Shown one piece after another: positions 36,315 through 45,684 of a stretch of 64,000 nucleotides of DNA. The stretch spans positions 186,001-250,000 of the forward strand of contig NZ_JAPLET010000019.1 in NCBI RefSeq assembly GCF_026391055.1, given 5' to 3'. How positions within the stretch are numbered: the first letter of the stretch is position 1; each line of letters opens with the position of its first letter. The stretch comes from Spirosoma sp. (GTDB lineage: Bacteria > Bacteroidota > Bacteroidia > Cytophagales > Spirosomataceae). The translations under genes and the position numbers were made by a program. The notes beneath the pieces were generated by a model that saw nothing but the letters and a program-made list of their open reading frames with translations, did not search any database and was not told the DNA's origin.

Positions 36315-38567
36315 CTAAATCCGCTTTTCCGGGTCGGCCTTGAAAGGCTGATTGTACTGCCGTTTGCCCGTGGTTTTATACAACGCATTGGCCACCGCAC
36401 CAAATACCGGTGGGAAAGGCGGTTCGCCTAAGCCGGTTGGGTCGATGTCGTTTTCGACAAAGTGAACGTCGATCTGTTTTGGTGCTTCGTTATGGCGAAT
36501 GAGCCGGTAATTATGAAAATTGCTTTGCTCAGGTGCCCCGTTTTTATGCGTCAACGCTCCGTAAAACGCATTACCAATCCCGTCGACAACCGCACCCTGC
36601 ACCATGTTTTTGGCTGAATCGGGGTTTACCACGATACCGCAGTCGATGACACTGAATACCCGCTCCACGTACGGCTGACCATCGCGGGTCACCATATCAA
36701 CCACGTGAGCCGCGTAGGAGTTGTGGCAGAAATAAGCCGCCACGCCCCGATGGTACTTCTCGTTGCCTCCCTTGTTCCAGTTCGATTTATCCCGTACCAG
36801 GGTGAGTACTCCAGCGTATCGGTCGGGGTCATACTCGTTGTTTTTACCGACTGGATTTTCCTTTGCCCGTTTCAATAGCTCCAACCGCAACTCGATGGGG
36901 TCTTTTCCCATAGCCTCGGCCACTTCATCCAGGAATGATTGCTCGGCGGCTGCGTTGAAGTTGGAACGCGGTGCCCGGAACGCTCCAATCGTGATATTGG
37001 ACGGAATCTCCCAGCCCTCGGCCAGGTAATTGTCCACGGCTCCGGCCGGAAACCGGTTGGCATGTACCGGATGTTCGGGTATGCCGCCACCTTTGACATG
37101 GAAACCGATCAGGTTTTTATTGGCATCCAAAGCGGCCCGATACGTTGCCGTGTACATCGGGCGGTAAATGCCATAAGTCATATCATCTTCGCGGGTGTAG
37201 ATCAGTTTGATCGGCGCTTTGACTTTTTTCGAGATCAGAGCCGCTTCGGTCATGTAATGCGCATACGCCCGACGGCCAAAGCCGCCACCCATCCGCGTCA
37301 TCTGAATCTCGATCTTGTCGGCGGGAAGGTTAAGAACTTTTGATAAGGTGGGTTCTACCCAACCCGGTGCCTGTAGCGGTCCGACAAATACCGCTTTGTC
37401 ATCCGTGACATGGGCAAAGAAATTCATCGGCTCCATCGTATTATGGGCCAGAAACGGGGCATTGTAGGTACGTTCGATAATCTGAGCCGCATTCTTGAAC
37501 GCCGTTTCGGGGTCGCCGTCTTTCCGTAATAGCTGCGCTGGTTTTTTAGCCATCTCCTGCATTTTTTCGAGTTGGGCGCTTGTACTTTCGAGCCCACCCG
37601 GAATGGTGACCTCGCGTTTGCCGTCCCGTCCCGCCATCGTATCTTTGCTATCGCCGGTCGGCTCCCATTGGACAAGTAGCTTTTTGCGGGCATTCATGAC
37701 TTCCCAGGTCGATTTGCCCACCACAACCAGCAGATCGTTGAAGGTACGGGTATCGAAACCGCCCTGTACAAAACCGTCTTCGTATAATTTCAGGCTGAAA
37801 ACGTCTTTGATGCCCGGCATTTTCAGAGTTTGCGATGCATCGAACGATTTCAGTTTCATGCCAAAAGCCGGTGGGTGCTGAATCATGGCGATCAACATCC
37901 CGTCCGCCCGATAATCCAGCCCGAACAGCGGCTTGCCGGTAATTACCTTGAGACCCTCGACGTTTTTCTTCGAGTTTCGAACAATGGTAAAATCTTTCGG
38001 AGATTTTAGTTTCATGCCTTTGGGCACGGCAACAGTAGCGGCTTTGGTGGCCATTTCGCCATACTTGGCCGACTTCCCGCTCGAATGCGAAAGTACGCCT
38101 GCTTTGGCGGCTACCTCACCGACTGGCACATTCCACGTTTGGGCGGCTGCTTCGCACAGCATTTGGCGGGCGGCTGCACCGGCTTCGCGGAGGGGTTTCC
38201 AGTACATACGCACCGAATTACTGCCTCCCGTAAATTGGGGGCCTAATTTGGTATTGTCGTGCGGCCCCATTTCAACGACCACATTTTTCCAGTCGGCGTC
38301 CAGTTCTTCGGCCAGCATCATGGGCAAGGACGTCATCACATTCTGGCCAAATTCGGGGTTTGGGCACAGAAGTCTGATTACGTTGTCGGGGGTAATCTGA
38401 ATATAGCCGTTCAGCTCGACCCATTGACCGGGCACGTTCAGAGCCTCCAGTTTGTCGGCCGCTTTAGCGCTTGACAACCAGCTAACGCTGAGCATCATAC
38501 CGCCACCTGCGAGCATCGACGCTTTTAAAAAAGAACGCCTGTTATAAGTGGTTTTAGTCGTTTTCAT
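36315..38567 (-). CDS. Molybdopterin-binding subunit of an IorB-type aldehyde/isoquinoline oxidoreductase
   Basis: 750-residue large subunit of an exported xanthine-oxidase-family hydroxylase. A Tat signal (YNRRSFLKASMLAGGG) directs the folded molybdenum protein to the periplasm. Molybdopterin-binding motifs are present (GGGFGRRAY, GAFRAPRSNFNAAAEQSF), and the catalytic Glu is expected in GLGEPPFPPVFGAVANALY near the C-terminus. It acts with the small 2Fe-2S subunit encoded 85 bp upstream. No separate FAD subunit is present, which is normal for the IorAB type that passes electrons to a cytochrome. Likely substrates are aldehydes or N-heterocycles. Confidence 0.92.
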   Translation of the reverse strand: MKTTKTTYNRRSFLKASMLAGGGMMLSVSWLSSAKAADKLEALNVPGQWVELNGYIQITPDNVIRLLCPNPEFGQNVMTSLPMMLAEELDADWKNVVVEMGPHDNTKLGPQFTGGSNSVRMYWKPLREAGAAARQMLCEAAAQTWNVPVGEVAAKAGVLSHSSGKSAKYGEMATKAATVAVPKGMKLKSPKDFTIVRNSKKNVEGLKVITGKPLFGLDYRADGMLIAMIQHPPAFGMKLKSFDASQTLKMPGIKDVFSLKLYEDGFVQGGFDTRTFNDLLVVVGKSTWEVMNARKKLLVQWEPTGDSKDTMAGRDGKREVTIPGGLESTSAQLEKMQEMAKKPAQLLRKDGDPETAFKNAAQIIERTYNAPFLAHNTMEPMNFFAHVTDDKAVFVGPLQAPGWVEPTLSKVLNLPADKIEIQMTRMGGGFGRRAYAHYMTEAALISKKVKAPIKLIYTREDDMTYGIYRPMYTATYRAALDANKNLIGFHVKGGGIPEHPVHANRFPAGAVDNYLAEGWEIPSNITIGAFRAPRSNFNAAAEQSFLDEVAEAMGKDPIELRLELLKRAKENPVGKNNEYDPDRYAGVLTLVRDKSNWNKGGNEKYHRGVAAYFCHNSYAAHVVDMVTRDGQPYVERVFSVIDCGIVVNPDSAKNMVQGAVVDGIGNAFYGALTHKNGAPEQSNFHNYRLIRHNEAPKQIDVHFVENDIDPTGLGEPPFPPVFGAVANALYKTTGKRQYNQPFKADPEKRI

Positions 38568-38652
38568 GTCAGTAAGGGATAATGGAAAATGTAAAATGAG
38601 TAATGTAAAATGGCTGATAACCAGTAGTTAATTGTCCATTATTCATTATTCG

Positions 38653-39114
38653 CTATCCATTATTGGTTGAGGCTGATTTGATGGCTTCTTTGATACGCAG
38701 GTACGTACCACAACGACAAATGTTGCCACTCATGGCAGCATCGATGTCGGCATCGGTTGGTTTCGGATTGCTTTTCAGCAGAGAAGCCGCGCTCATAATC
38801 TGTCCCGCCTGGCAGTAGCCGCACTGCGCCACGTCGTGTTCCAGCCAGGCTTTCTGAACCGGGTGGTCGCCTTTGGCCGATAGCCCTTCGATGGTGGTGA
38901 TGGCTTCTTTGCCAACAGCTGATACGGGTAGTTGACAGGAGCGAACCGCCGTATCGCCGAGGTGAACGGTGCAGGCGCCACACTGTGCCATGCCACAACC
39001 ATATTTGGTACCAGGTAAATCCAGATGATCGCGGAGTACCCAAAGGATAGGTGTGGATGGGTCAACGTCCACTAGCCTGATTTTTCCGTTAATTTTTAAG
39101 TTATACTTTGCCAA
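38653..39114 (-). CDS. 2Fe-2S subunit of IorA-type oxidoreductase
   Basis: 153-residue small subunit with two 2Fe-2S clusters: a plant-ferredoxin-type N-terminal domain ([14 protein letters not shown] plus a later RSCQLP Cys) and the C-terminal helical domain ([10 protein letters not shown] and [11 protein letters not shown]). It transfers electrons from the molybdenum subunit encoded directly downstream. No signal peptide of its own, as expected if it is co-exported with the Tat partner. A motif shared with the AraC/aldo-keto-reductase region lies about 190-235 bp upstream. Confidence 0.93.
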   Translation of the reverse strand: MAKYNLKINGKIRLVDVDPSTPILWVLRDHLDLPGTKYGCGMAQCGACTVHLGDTAVRSCQLPVSAVGKEAITTIEGLSAKGDHPVQKAWLEHDVAQCGYCQAGQIMSAASLLKSNPKPTDADIDAAMSGNICRCGTYLRIKEAIKSASTNNG

Positions 39115-39443
39115 GGTGTAAATGGGTTAAGGATATCTACAAAACGTTTACGTAGACGGCTATCTGTCAATAATTTCCCTTAAACGCTTGCCGGTACGGC
39201 TACAGAGATACCGCCCAGGCTAATTCCTGCCGGGAGCTAATCAACAGTGGTTAAACTAGAAAGGGAATGTACAAAGATCTGATTGATAGCTAAAAGAGAC
39301 GGTATACAAATTACGGATGTTCCTACCATTTTTACGGATTCTACGGGGGTTAGGATGTCCGGAACCGCGCAGCTAAGGCAATGGGGCAGCACCCGGTAAA
39401 TTTACTTTACCAATCCCAGAAGTCTAGACTATAGATTATACCC
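39115..39443. other. Upstream region of the IorAB operon
   Basis: 329 bp between the 2Fe-2S gene start and the end of the FHA gene, both on the minus strand. It contains the candidate operator at 39302-39348. No convincing TAnnTTTG promoter is seen on the minus strand and no gene is visible. Confidence 0.5.
39302..39348. promoter_or_regulatory. Candidate operator shared with 28500-28546
   Basis: Ungapped match to the site upstream of the first AraC gene (34 of 47; GTATACA, ATTACGG, CTACCA, TTAC, TTCT blocks). It lies 188-234 bp upstream of the 2Fe-2S subunit start, suggesting the same AraC-type regulator controls the molybdenum hydroxylase. Confidence 0.5.
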
Positions 39444-40322
39444 TCAATGAATTTCAAAGAGAAGCGTCACTTCGCCCCCCAGTTCGATCTGGTCGCCATG
39501 TTGCAGCGGGTAACCCATACCGAGAATATCGGCGCGATCCAGGCTGCCGTCCGGGTGGAAAATCTTGGTTTTGTTACCACTGGCCGGAAGTCCGCCGGGG
39601 TCGGCCAGCAGCGAATATTGCCGTCGGGCTGCATCGTAGCGGAGGGTCGCGTGTGCCCGGCTGACGGCCCCGTTGCCCGCCCCCCGTTCGGCATCGTAGC
39701 CGGGATCATGGTCGTTCAATATAACAATGTCATTTGTTCGAACATGCCCCGAAGCCGTTTGGGTCGAATGCCCCCGGCCAATGCAGTAGCTGTTCTTTCG
39801 AGTAGGATCGAGCGAATAGGCATCCTGCTCCATCTGCCCTTTCACCGCAACAAGACGAGCCAGCAGGGGCGAGGTATTTGGTCTGGTCTTGTCAGGAATT
39901 AGCAGGCCCAGGTTACCTTCCCGGTATGTACAGTCTGGGAGCGCATCAGAATAAAATGTATAAGCCAAACGCCAGTTGGCGGGAAGCTGAATGTAATTGT
40001 CGGCTAGTTGCCGGGCAAGTTCACTTCGAAATTTACCCTGCTGACTGGCCCATAGGGCAACGTTGTACACATCCTCCTCCTCGGCATTCGAGCAGAGAAT
40101 ACACAGGTCGAGGGCCGAAGGGGCTGTTTCGGGCTCGTTTTGATACGGTCGTAATTTATCGATGATAAACCTTAGCAGGCGGTCGCGCTGCTGCCCGGCG
40201 GGGGGAAGTCCCTTCGAAACGGGCTTCGGGATTTCTGAAGCTGGCTCCGATGCGGGTTCCGATTTAACGGCTTGAGCGGGTGTAAACCCGAATAAGTTTT
40301 TGACGCTATCCAGCAGGCTCAT
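39444..40322 (-). CDS. FHA-domain protein, last gene of the cell-wall signalling cluster
   Basis: 292 residues. The C-terminal FHA domain (about 175-292) has the phospho-Thr-binding pattern: YCIGRG with a ...TNDIVI strand, GAVSRAHATLRY for the Ser/His contact motif, LLADPGG, NKTKIF, and LQHGDQIELGGEVTLLFEI. The N-terminal 160 residues hold a Pro/Ser/Glu-rich linker and a helical region (LRFIIDKLRPYQNEPETAPSALDLCIL) resembling no family I know. FHA proteins bind Thr-phosphorylated partners; the nearby kinases are the obvious source. It starts 59 bp after the SEDS-PBP gene and ends the run of minus-strand genes. Confidence 0.88.
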   Translation of the reverse strand: MSLLDSVKNLFGFTPAQAVKSEPASEPASEIPKPVSKGLPPAGQQRDRLLRFIIDKLRPYQNEPETAPSALDLCILCSNAEEEDVYNVALWASQQGKFRSELARQLADNYIQLPANWRLAYTFYSDALPDCTYREGNLGLLIPDKTRPNTSPLLARLVAVKGQMEQDAYSLDPTRKNSYCIGRGHSTQTASGHVRTNDIVILNDHDPGYDAERGAGNGAVSRAHATLRYDAARRQYSLLADPGGLPASGNKTKIFHPDGSLDRADILGMGYPLQHGDQIELGGEVTLLFEIH

Positions 40323-40381
40323 AGTTTTTCAGTGTAGTGGCATACCATCCATTTCCGTTTGAGGGAAACCAAAAGTAGCCG

Positions 40382-43300
40382 TTAAAAACTCCCTAAATAC
40401 CCCTGTTGTTTCAGGATTGGGGCCACAATGCTGTTGGCAAGCTGAACGGCTTCTGCCGATGATTCGCCTAATTCAATGCGAACACTAACCACCGTATGTG
40501 ACCGGCCATCGGGCGTTGGCGCGAAGAAAACATACCAGCCGTCATTCCGCCGAATGCCCTGTACGATGCGCTCCGGCGTACCGGTTTTACCTGCCACTCG
40601 CGCCACGCTGATTTTAGACCGGCCTTCCGACGGATTCGACTGGTCGATCATGAATGATTCCAATTGTTTCGCGTAGTCGGCTTGTTTGGCTACCGGCTGT
40701 CCACCTAATACGGGCTGGGGCTTTCCGGCCAGGTCCAGCACATACCGCGAGGGCTGTAGTATACCCTGATTGGCAATGGCTCCCGCCATACGTGCCAGAG
40801 CCGCCGGGGTGGATGTTAGCTGGCCCTGCCCCCAGGCTAAACCCGAAAACTCACTGCGGTATCGTCGGGGGTATTGGGCGCTGTTGTAGAGGTTCCGGCG
40901 AATGACGAACGATGAGTCGCGCCAGTGCTCGCGTATGGCGCTGCATTCGGGGTCGGTACGAGTGTCGGAGAAGGAGTAGCCCCCTACAAAGTCGATGTTC
41001 ATGCCCGTGGCCAGATAGAGATCGGCCAGTTGGTTGTCCAGCTTGTGGTCGTTGGCAGTGCGGATAAAATACACGTTACTCGAGCGGACAATGGCCTTCC
41101 GCATATCCACTGTTTCGTTACAGGGTTCAGATTCCCGCGTACCCCGTCGAATAATTTCCTCGCACGAGATCCGGTAACTAACATCCGAAGCCGATGAGCC
41201 TAGTTTATTGAATGCGGCCATAGCCGTCAATATTTTGGCCGTTGAACCGGGTGCCGTGGGGTAGGTCATGCCCAGGTCCCGCTCGGTTACAAGATACGGT
41301 AGTTTTTGCCGGTCCCGGTCCGACAGCAGCATGGCGTCGGGGGTTTGCAGATTGGGAAGCGGATGCACGGCCGAGGTGAGCACATCGCCCGAAGCGGCAT
41401 CCAGCACTACTACCGAGATACGCTTGTTCCGAAAACTGGATTTGGCCAGCGCATTCTGAATGGCCACCTGTAACTCGGCATTCACGCTGAGGTGAATATC
41501 GCGGTTTTTGGCTTTCCGTTCGGCTACTTCGCGGCTATCGAGTCCGGCGCGTAAAGCCGGGGCCAGTTCGCTGTAATCATAGACCGACAACGTTCGTGTT
41601 TGCTGTACCGACGGACTGAATCGGTCGGCCCGGAAATCGGTGGTGACCAGGTCTGTTTTACGGGGGCGGCTGTTGAAGCCTCGTAACTCGCTGAGGTGGG
41701 CAGCTTCGGCATAATACCCATTGCTCTGGCCCCAGAAGAGTTGCGTATTAAGATCGCCTACCCAGAAGAAAAGCTGGTTGCCAAATGGATAATACCGCTG
41801 TAGACGCTTCTTTGTCAGTCCCTCAACGACATCTCCTTTCAAGCCACTTTCCCGGAGCTTTTCGAGTTGCCGGGTCACAACATCCGGTGCGCTTGCCGCC
41901 AGAACGAGCCCGTTGCGGTCGTAAATGGTACCGGCAGCTATGGCTCGTGTGAGTCGTTCGATGCGGGGATTGTAGCTGTACACCGGGTCGCCGTTGCGCG
42001 TAATGACCCTGGCGGGCCGGATGATGTACTCACGACCCCGCCAACTGATGATCGGGAGTAAATGCCCAATCAGCACCACAACGCCCGCCAGGAATCCGAC
42101 GATACCGGCCATCAGCACGATGTCGTAATGTTTTTCGAGGTATTCGCGCTGTTCGGCCTGCCCCGGTCGATGGGCCACGCTGAAGACGGCACCCATTGCC
42201 GTGAGGTTGATAATGAGGGAAATTTTGCCATAGCTCAGAAATGGCACGCTGATTCCCGTGAGTGGCAATAAGCCAATTGAACCGCCCGCAATGATCAAAA
42301 ACTGTGTTCCGGTGGCGATGGCGATACCAGCAACCAGGAAAAAACTAAACGGCTGCCCCGCCCGGCGTGCGTGCAGGAACATTCGGTGGAGTAATATGCC
42401 AAAGAGCAGAAACACACACACGACACCCAAACCACCCAACTCTTCGCCTAAACTCGGCAGGATCATGTCGGTATGAGCGGCAGGAATGGAATTAGCAAAC
42501 GCCTTGCCCAGGCCCTGCCCCGACCAGCCTCCCGATGCCAGCGCCCAGTAGCCATGTGCCAGATGGTCGCCCCCGTACACATCGTTGTTCCAGGGATTGA
42601 GCCACATGGCTTTTCGATCGGCAAGGCGGTCGCCAACGGATGGTAACTTGTCGCCAAAGGCAAACATAGCCATCACCAGCAGCAGCAAGATAGGAGCCTC
42701 GGCCAGGAGAGCTGCCCAACCCAACCCGGTTTTCGATCGGGCATCACCTTTGACGAACAAGTATGCAACGACAGCGCCCAGACTAAGAAGGGTAGCGAGC
42801 CAGCCCGGCAAGAGCCACAACGTCAAGCCGTAGCCTACCCCCGTTGCCAGCGTTAGCGGGAGATTTCCGCGGGCAATGCTGTAGAAAAGAAGGAAGGTAA
42901 AGCAGACAACCAGCGCCGGTCCCATATCGCCCAGCAATAGGTACAGTAGCATGAGTAATCCGGCACCAGCCAATGCACCAAAGCTCACAGCAAACCGCCA
43001 CTGTAAATCGGGAAGTTGCCGAAGTTGCTGCTCGTTGGCCGCAAAGAAACCCGCAAAGAAGAGCAGGAGCAAGTATTTGGTTATTTCGCTGGGCTGGAAT
43101 GTGAGGCCAAGAAAAGACAAATTGACGCGTACGCCACTGCCTTCTGGTCCCGACCCTAGCAGCAGGGTAAACGCGGCCAGCCCAGCGGCCAGTACCAGCC
43201 ACGTCCAGCCCGAAAGCCTCACGGCGTTATGATTTCGGTACGAAAAAAGCCAGTCGTACTGCCAGGTAGCGTAGAAACGGCCAATGTTGAGTTGGGATAA

Positions 43301-44353
43301 AACGGTCATCCCTAGCAGGCCAAGTGCAATGCCCTGTACCGTTTGTCCAGCGTACAGCATGTCCTGCAAAGGGTCCTGAATGGCGAGTAGTGTCAGGACC
43401 GATAAGCCGGTCAGCAACATCAGAATGGGCAACAATAGCGGATCGGGCCGGAAACGGCGGATTGTCCAGAACAACTGTACGGCCCAGAAAGCCAGTAGAA
43501 ACCCGCCCACAATGATCCACAACTGCCGGATAAAGGTATCTGGGTTACGAACAGTAAGTGCATGGTCGGTTTTTAACTGGCTGTATACGGTCGACCCAAT
43601 CAGCCGGAGCTGATGCGCACGTGCGGTGAAGCGCACATCCTGATTGCCGCTGAGGTTTGATGCGCCTTTGCGGCTGCCGAACTCAAATCCAGGCTTCAAC
43701 GGTACAACACTATAGCCTGACCCCGCCTTCAAGCCGGTAAAGGTGAATTTTCCGTCGGCATCGGTGCGGGCGTAAATGTATCGGTCGGCCAGGGTATCTG
43801 GCTGGGCAGTGGCGGGGTGGCGTTTCAACTGAACCAGCACGCCCGGCATTGGTTCGTCGTCGTGGGTAACTTTTCCACTGAAAGCTGCCGAACCGTTGCC
43901 GGTGTTTACACTGGACGGGTAGGTTTTGGGGTTCGTTAGCTCCCGGTTGTACAATACGGAGTCGAATCCCATTTGCTGCCGGGATAGCCGAAGGCGGCTT
44001 TGAAAGTCGGCCCCGCCAATGCGGCTACGCCATTTTACAGGGGCTACTACCGAAAATTGACGCTTGTTTATAGCCCCCAGATTATCGAGTGTCTGGTTCT
44101 GCGCCAGTTTGGCAGGGAGCGAGTCGGCAACGAGGGTAACATCTTTCGGGTCTGCGTAATAATTACCAGTGGTCAGAAGCTGTTTAATAGCCGTCGATTT
44201 CAGGCCTGTTGTCAGGTTGAGTGCCTGCCCGTTGGCATACGCTTGTTTTGCCTGATCAAGGGCTGGCCGGAAGTTGGTGTACAGCCGATAGAACAGCAGC
44301 AACAACATGACCGATGCGATAGGCAAATACAAGCGTTCGGTAAGTGATTTCAT
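40382..44353 (-). CDS. SEDS glycosyltransferase - class B PBP fusion
   Basis: 1323-residue inner-membrane protein combining two normally separate peptidoglycan synthases. Order: TM helix about 10-28; periplasmic stretch with a carboxypeptidase-regulatory-like domain about 150-245 (FSGKVTHDDEPMPGVLVQLKR); SEDS core about 280-745 with GDMGPAL and the signature GGWSGQGLGKAF...AAHTDMILPSLGEELG, whose Asp629 is the expected catalytic residue; a further TM near 755-780; a PBP dimerisation/pedestal region about 790-985; and the transpeptidase with S1037-T-A-K1040, S1091-S-N1093 and K1256-T-G. It should both polymerise lipid II and crosslink it. It lies 31 bp after a Ser/Thr kinase gene. Confidence 0.93.
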   Translation of the reverse strand: MKSLTERLYLPIASVMLLLLFYRLYTNFRPALDQAKQAYANGQALNLTTGLKSTAIKQLLTTGNYYADPKDVTLVADSLPAKLAQNQTLDNLGAINKRQFSVVAPVKWRSRIGGADFQSRLRLSRQQMGFDSVLYNRELTNPKTYPSSVNTGNGSAAFSGKVTHDDEPMPGVLVQLKRHPATAQPDTLADRYIYARTDADGKFTFTGLKAGSGYSVVPLKPGFEFGSRKGASNLSGNQDVRFTARAHQLRLIGSTVYSQLKTDHALTVRNPDTFIRQLWIIVGGFLLAFWAVQLFWTIRRFRPDPLLLPILMLLTGLSVLTLLAIQDPLQDMLYAGQTVQGIALGLLGMTVLSQLNIGRFYATWQYDWLFSYRNHNAVRLSGWTWLVLAAGLAAFTLLLGSGPEGSGVRVNLSFLGLTFQPSEITKYLLLLFFAGFFAANEQQLRQLPDLQWRFAVSFGALAGAGLLMLLYLLLGDMGPALVVCFTFLLFYSIARGNLPLTLATGVGYGLTLWLLPGWLATLLSLGAVVAYLFVKGDARSKTGLGWAALLAEAPILLLLVMAMFAFGDKLPSVGDRLADRKAMWLNPWNNDVYGGDHLAHGYWALASGGWSGQGLGKAFANSIPAAHTDMILPSLGEELGGLGVVCVFLLFGILLHRMFLHARRAGQPFSFFLVAGIAIATGTQFLIIAGGSIGLLPLTGISVPFLSYGKISLIINLTAMGAVFSVAHRPGQAEQREYLEKHYDIVLMAGIVGFLAGVVVLIGHLLPIISWRGREYIIRPARVITRNGDPVYSYNPRIERLTRAIAAGTIYDRNGLVLAASAPDVVTRQLEKLRESGLKGDVVEGLTKKRLQRYYPFGNQLFFWVGDLNTQLFWGQSNGYYAEAAHLSELRGFNSRPRKTDLVTTDFRADRFSPSVQQTRTLSVYDYSELAPALRAGLDSREVAERKAKNRDIHLSVNAELQVAIQNALAKSSFRNKRISVVVLDAASGDVLTSAVHPLPNLQTPDAMLLSDRDRQKLPYLVTERDLGMTYPTAPGSTAKILTAMAAFNKLGSSASDVSYRISCEEIIRRGTRESEPCNETVDMRKAIVRSSNVYFIRTANDHKLDNQLADLYLATGMNIDFVGGYSFSDTRTDPECSAIREHWRDSSFVIRRNLYNSAQYPRRYRSEFSGLAWGQGQLTSTPAALARMAGAIANQGILQPSRYVLDLAGKPQPVLGGQPVAKQADYAKQLESFMIDQSNPSEGRSKISVARVAGKTGTPERIVQGIRRNDGWYVFFAPTPDGRSHTVVSVRIELGESSAEAVQLANSIVAPILKQQGYLGSF

Positions 44354-44384
44354 GCAGTAATGGTTAGTAGACAGGGGGGAGTAC

Positions 44385-45674
44385 CTACCGTATTGAGTCC
44401 TGAACGGCCGTCGAATCGGGCGTAGCCGTTGAGCCGCTATTGGGCGTTGCTGCCGGCGGTACTGGCGTGATTTCTACCGAATCTGTCGTTGTTTCTTCTT
44501 CTGATTCCGGCTCTGTTGTGGTTGCCGAGTCTCTCCGAGGTGCAAAATCTTCGGTTTTCAGCGAATCCCGGTCAAGGGCGGTCGAATCAACCAATGTTGA
44601 GGCTGGCGTCTCTTTGTCGCGTTCTTTATAGTAAATAGCAAAGCCGATAATTAACCCGGCTACCACAACGGCCAGCGCAATCAGCCAGGTGTTTGACTGG
44701 GCAGCAGGCTCATAGTCGGGAGTGGATTCGTAGGTTTCGGCTGGCTGCGCTACTGGTATGGGTGCGGCCATCGTCTGCGACCGGGGTATGGGTATGGGTG
44801 CCTGCCGAATACCGGATCGGTTAGCCTGTAGCAACTCAACGTTGGCCTGGCCGAGTAGTAACGCCAGCTCGGTAATCTCGCTCAGCCGTTGAGCCGGGTC
44901 TTTTACGAGTGTCCAGTCAATGAGGGTTTTCAGGCTTGGCGGCAGGTATTGGCCCGATGGCAGTACCAGAGCAGGTGGTTCTGTTCGCAGTACCTGCCCC
45001 ATAAAGGTGGCGATCCCGGCGCTGTCGGCCATTGAGAATGGTACTTTACCCATCAGGCATTCATAAAAAACGACGCCCAGCGAATAATAATCCGTGGCTA
45101 CATCTACCCCCCTGGGGTTGTCGAACTGCTCGGGCGAGGCATATTCATAGGTCATCAGCGACTGCCCCGTCATGGTTTGGGTTTGTTCCCGTAGTCGGGC
45201 TACGCCAAAATCGGTCAGTAAAAAATGCAGTTCACCACTGGGCAGGGGCCGGTACAGGATATTCTCCGGTTTTATGTCGCGGTGGATAATCCCCTGCGGG
45301 TGAATGGCGTGGAACGCTTCGGACATCTGCAAACCTAACCGAATGGTGGTGGCAACCGGTAACTGACCTTGTTCCTGAATGAGCGTCCGCAGGTTACCGC
45401 CTTCTACCCACTCCATCACAATAAACGGGAGGGGCATATCCAGTTGCACTTCTCGTACCCGCACAACATTAGGGTGACGGATACTGGTCATAATTTCGGA
45501 TTCGACCCGAAACCGACGAAGGGTTTCCGGGTCGGTATTCAGGGTAAAATGCTTGATGGCTACTAAATCGCCCGAGTCCAGATGCCGCGCTTTCAGTACG
45601 CGGGCATTGGATCGACCGAGTTCGCCTATGATCTCGTAACCCGGGAAATGGGTGTTGACGCTTACAGTTGGCAT
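44385..45674 (-). CDS. Membrane Ser/Thr protein kinase A
   Basis: 429 residues. Hanks-type kinase domain about 13-290 with Lys41 (VAIKHF), Glu58, catalytic Asp133 (IIHRDIKPEN) and Asp155 (TDFGVAR), followed by YEYASPEQF. The glycine-rich loop reads LGRSNARVLKA: only the first Gly of GxGxxG remains. A TM helix (about 328-350, LIALAVVVAGLIIGFAIYY) leads to an acidic, Thr/Ser/Pro-rich extracytoplasmic tail of about 75 residues without recognisable PASTA repeats. It starts 10 bp after its paralogue and precedes the SEDS-PBP gene by 31 bp, so wall-synthesis enzymes or the FHA proteins are likely targets. Confidence 0.93.
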   Translation of the reverse strand: MPTVSVNTHFPGYEIIGELGRSNARVLKARHLDSGDLVAIKHFTLNTDPETLRRFRVESEIMTSIRHPNVVRVREVQLDMPLPFIVMEWVEGGNLRTLIQEQGQLPVATTIRLGLQMSEAFHAIHPQGIIHRDIKPENILYRPLPSGELHFLLTDFGVARLREQTQTMTGQSLMTYEYASPEQFDNPRGVDVATDYYSLGVVFYECLMGKVPFSMADSAGIATFMGQVLRTEPPALVLPSGQYLPPSLKTLIDWTLVKDPAQRLSEITELALLLGQANVELLQANRSGIRQAPIPIPRSQTMAAPIPVAQPAETYESTPDYEPAAQSNTWLIALAVVVAGLIIGFAIYYKERDKETPASTLVDSTALDRDSLKTEDFAPRRDSATTTEPESEEETTTDSVEITPVPPAATPNSGSTATPDSTAVQDSIR

Positions 45675-45684
45675 TGGTATTTTA

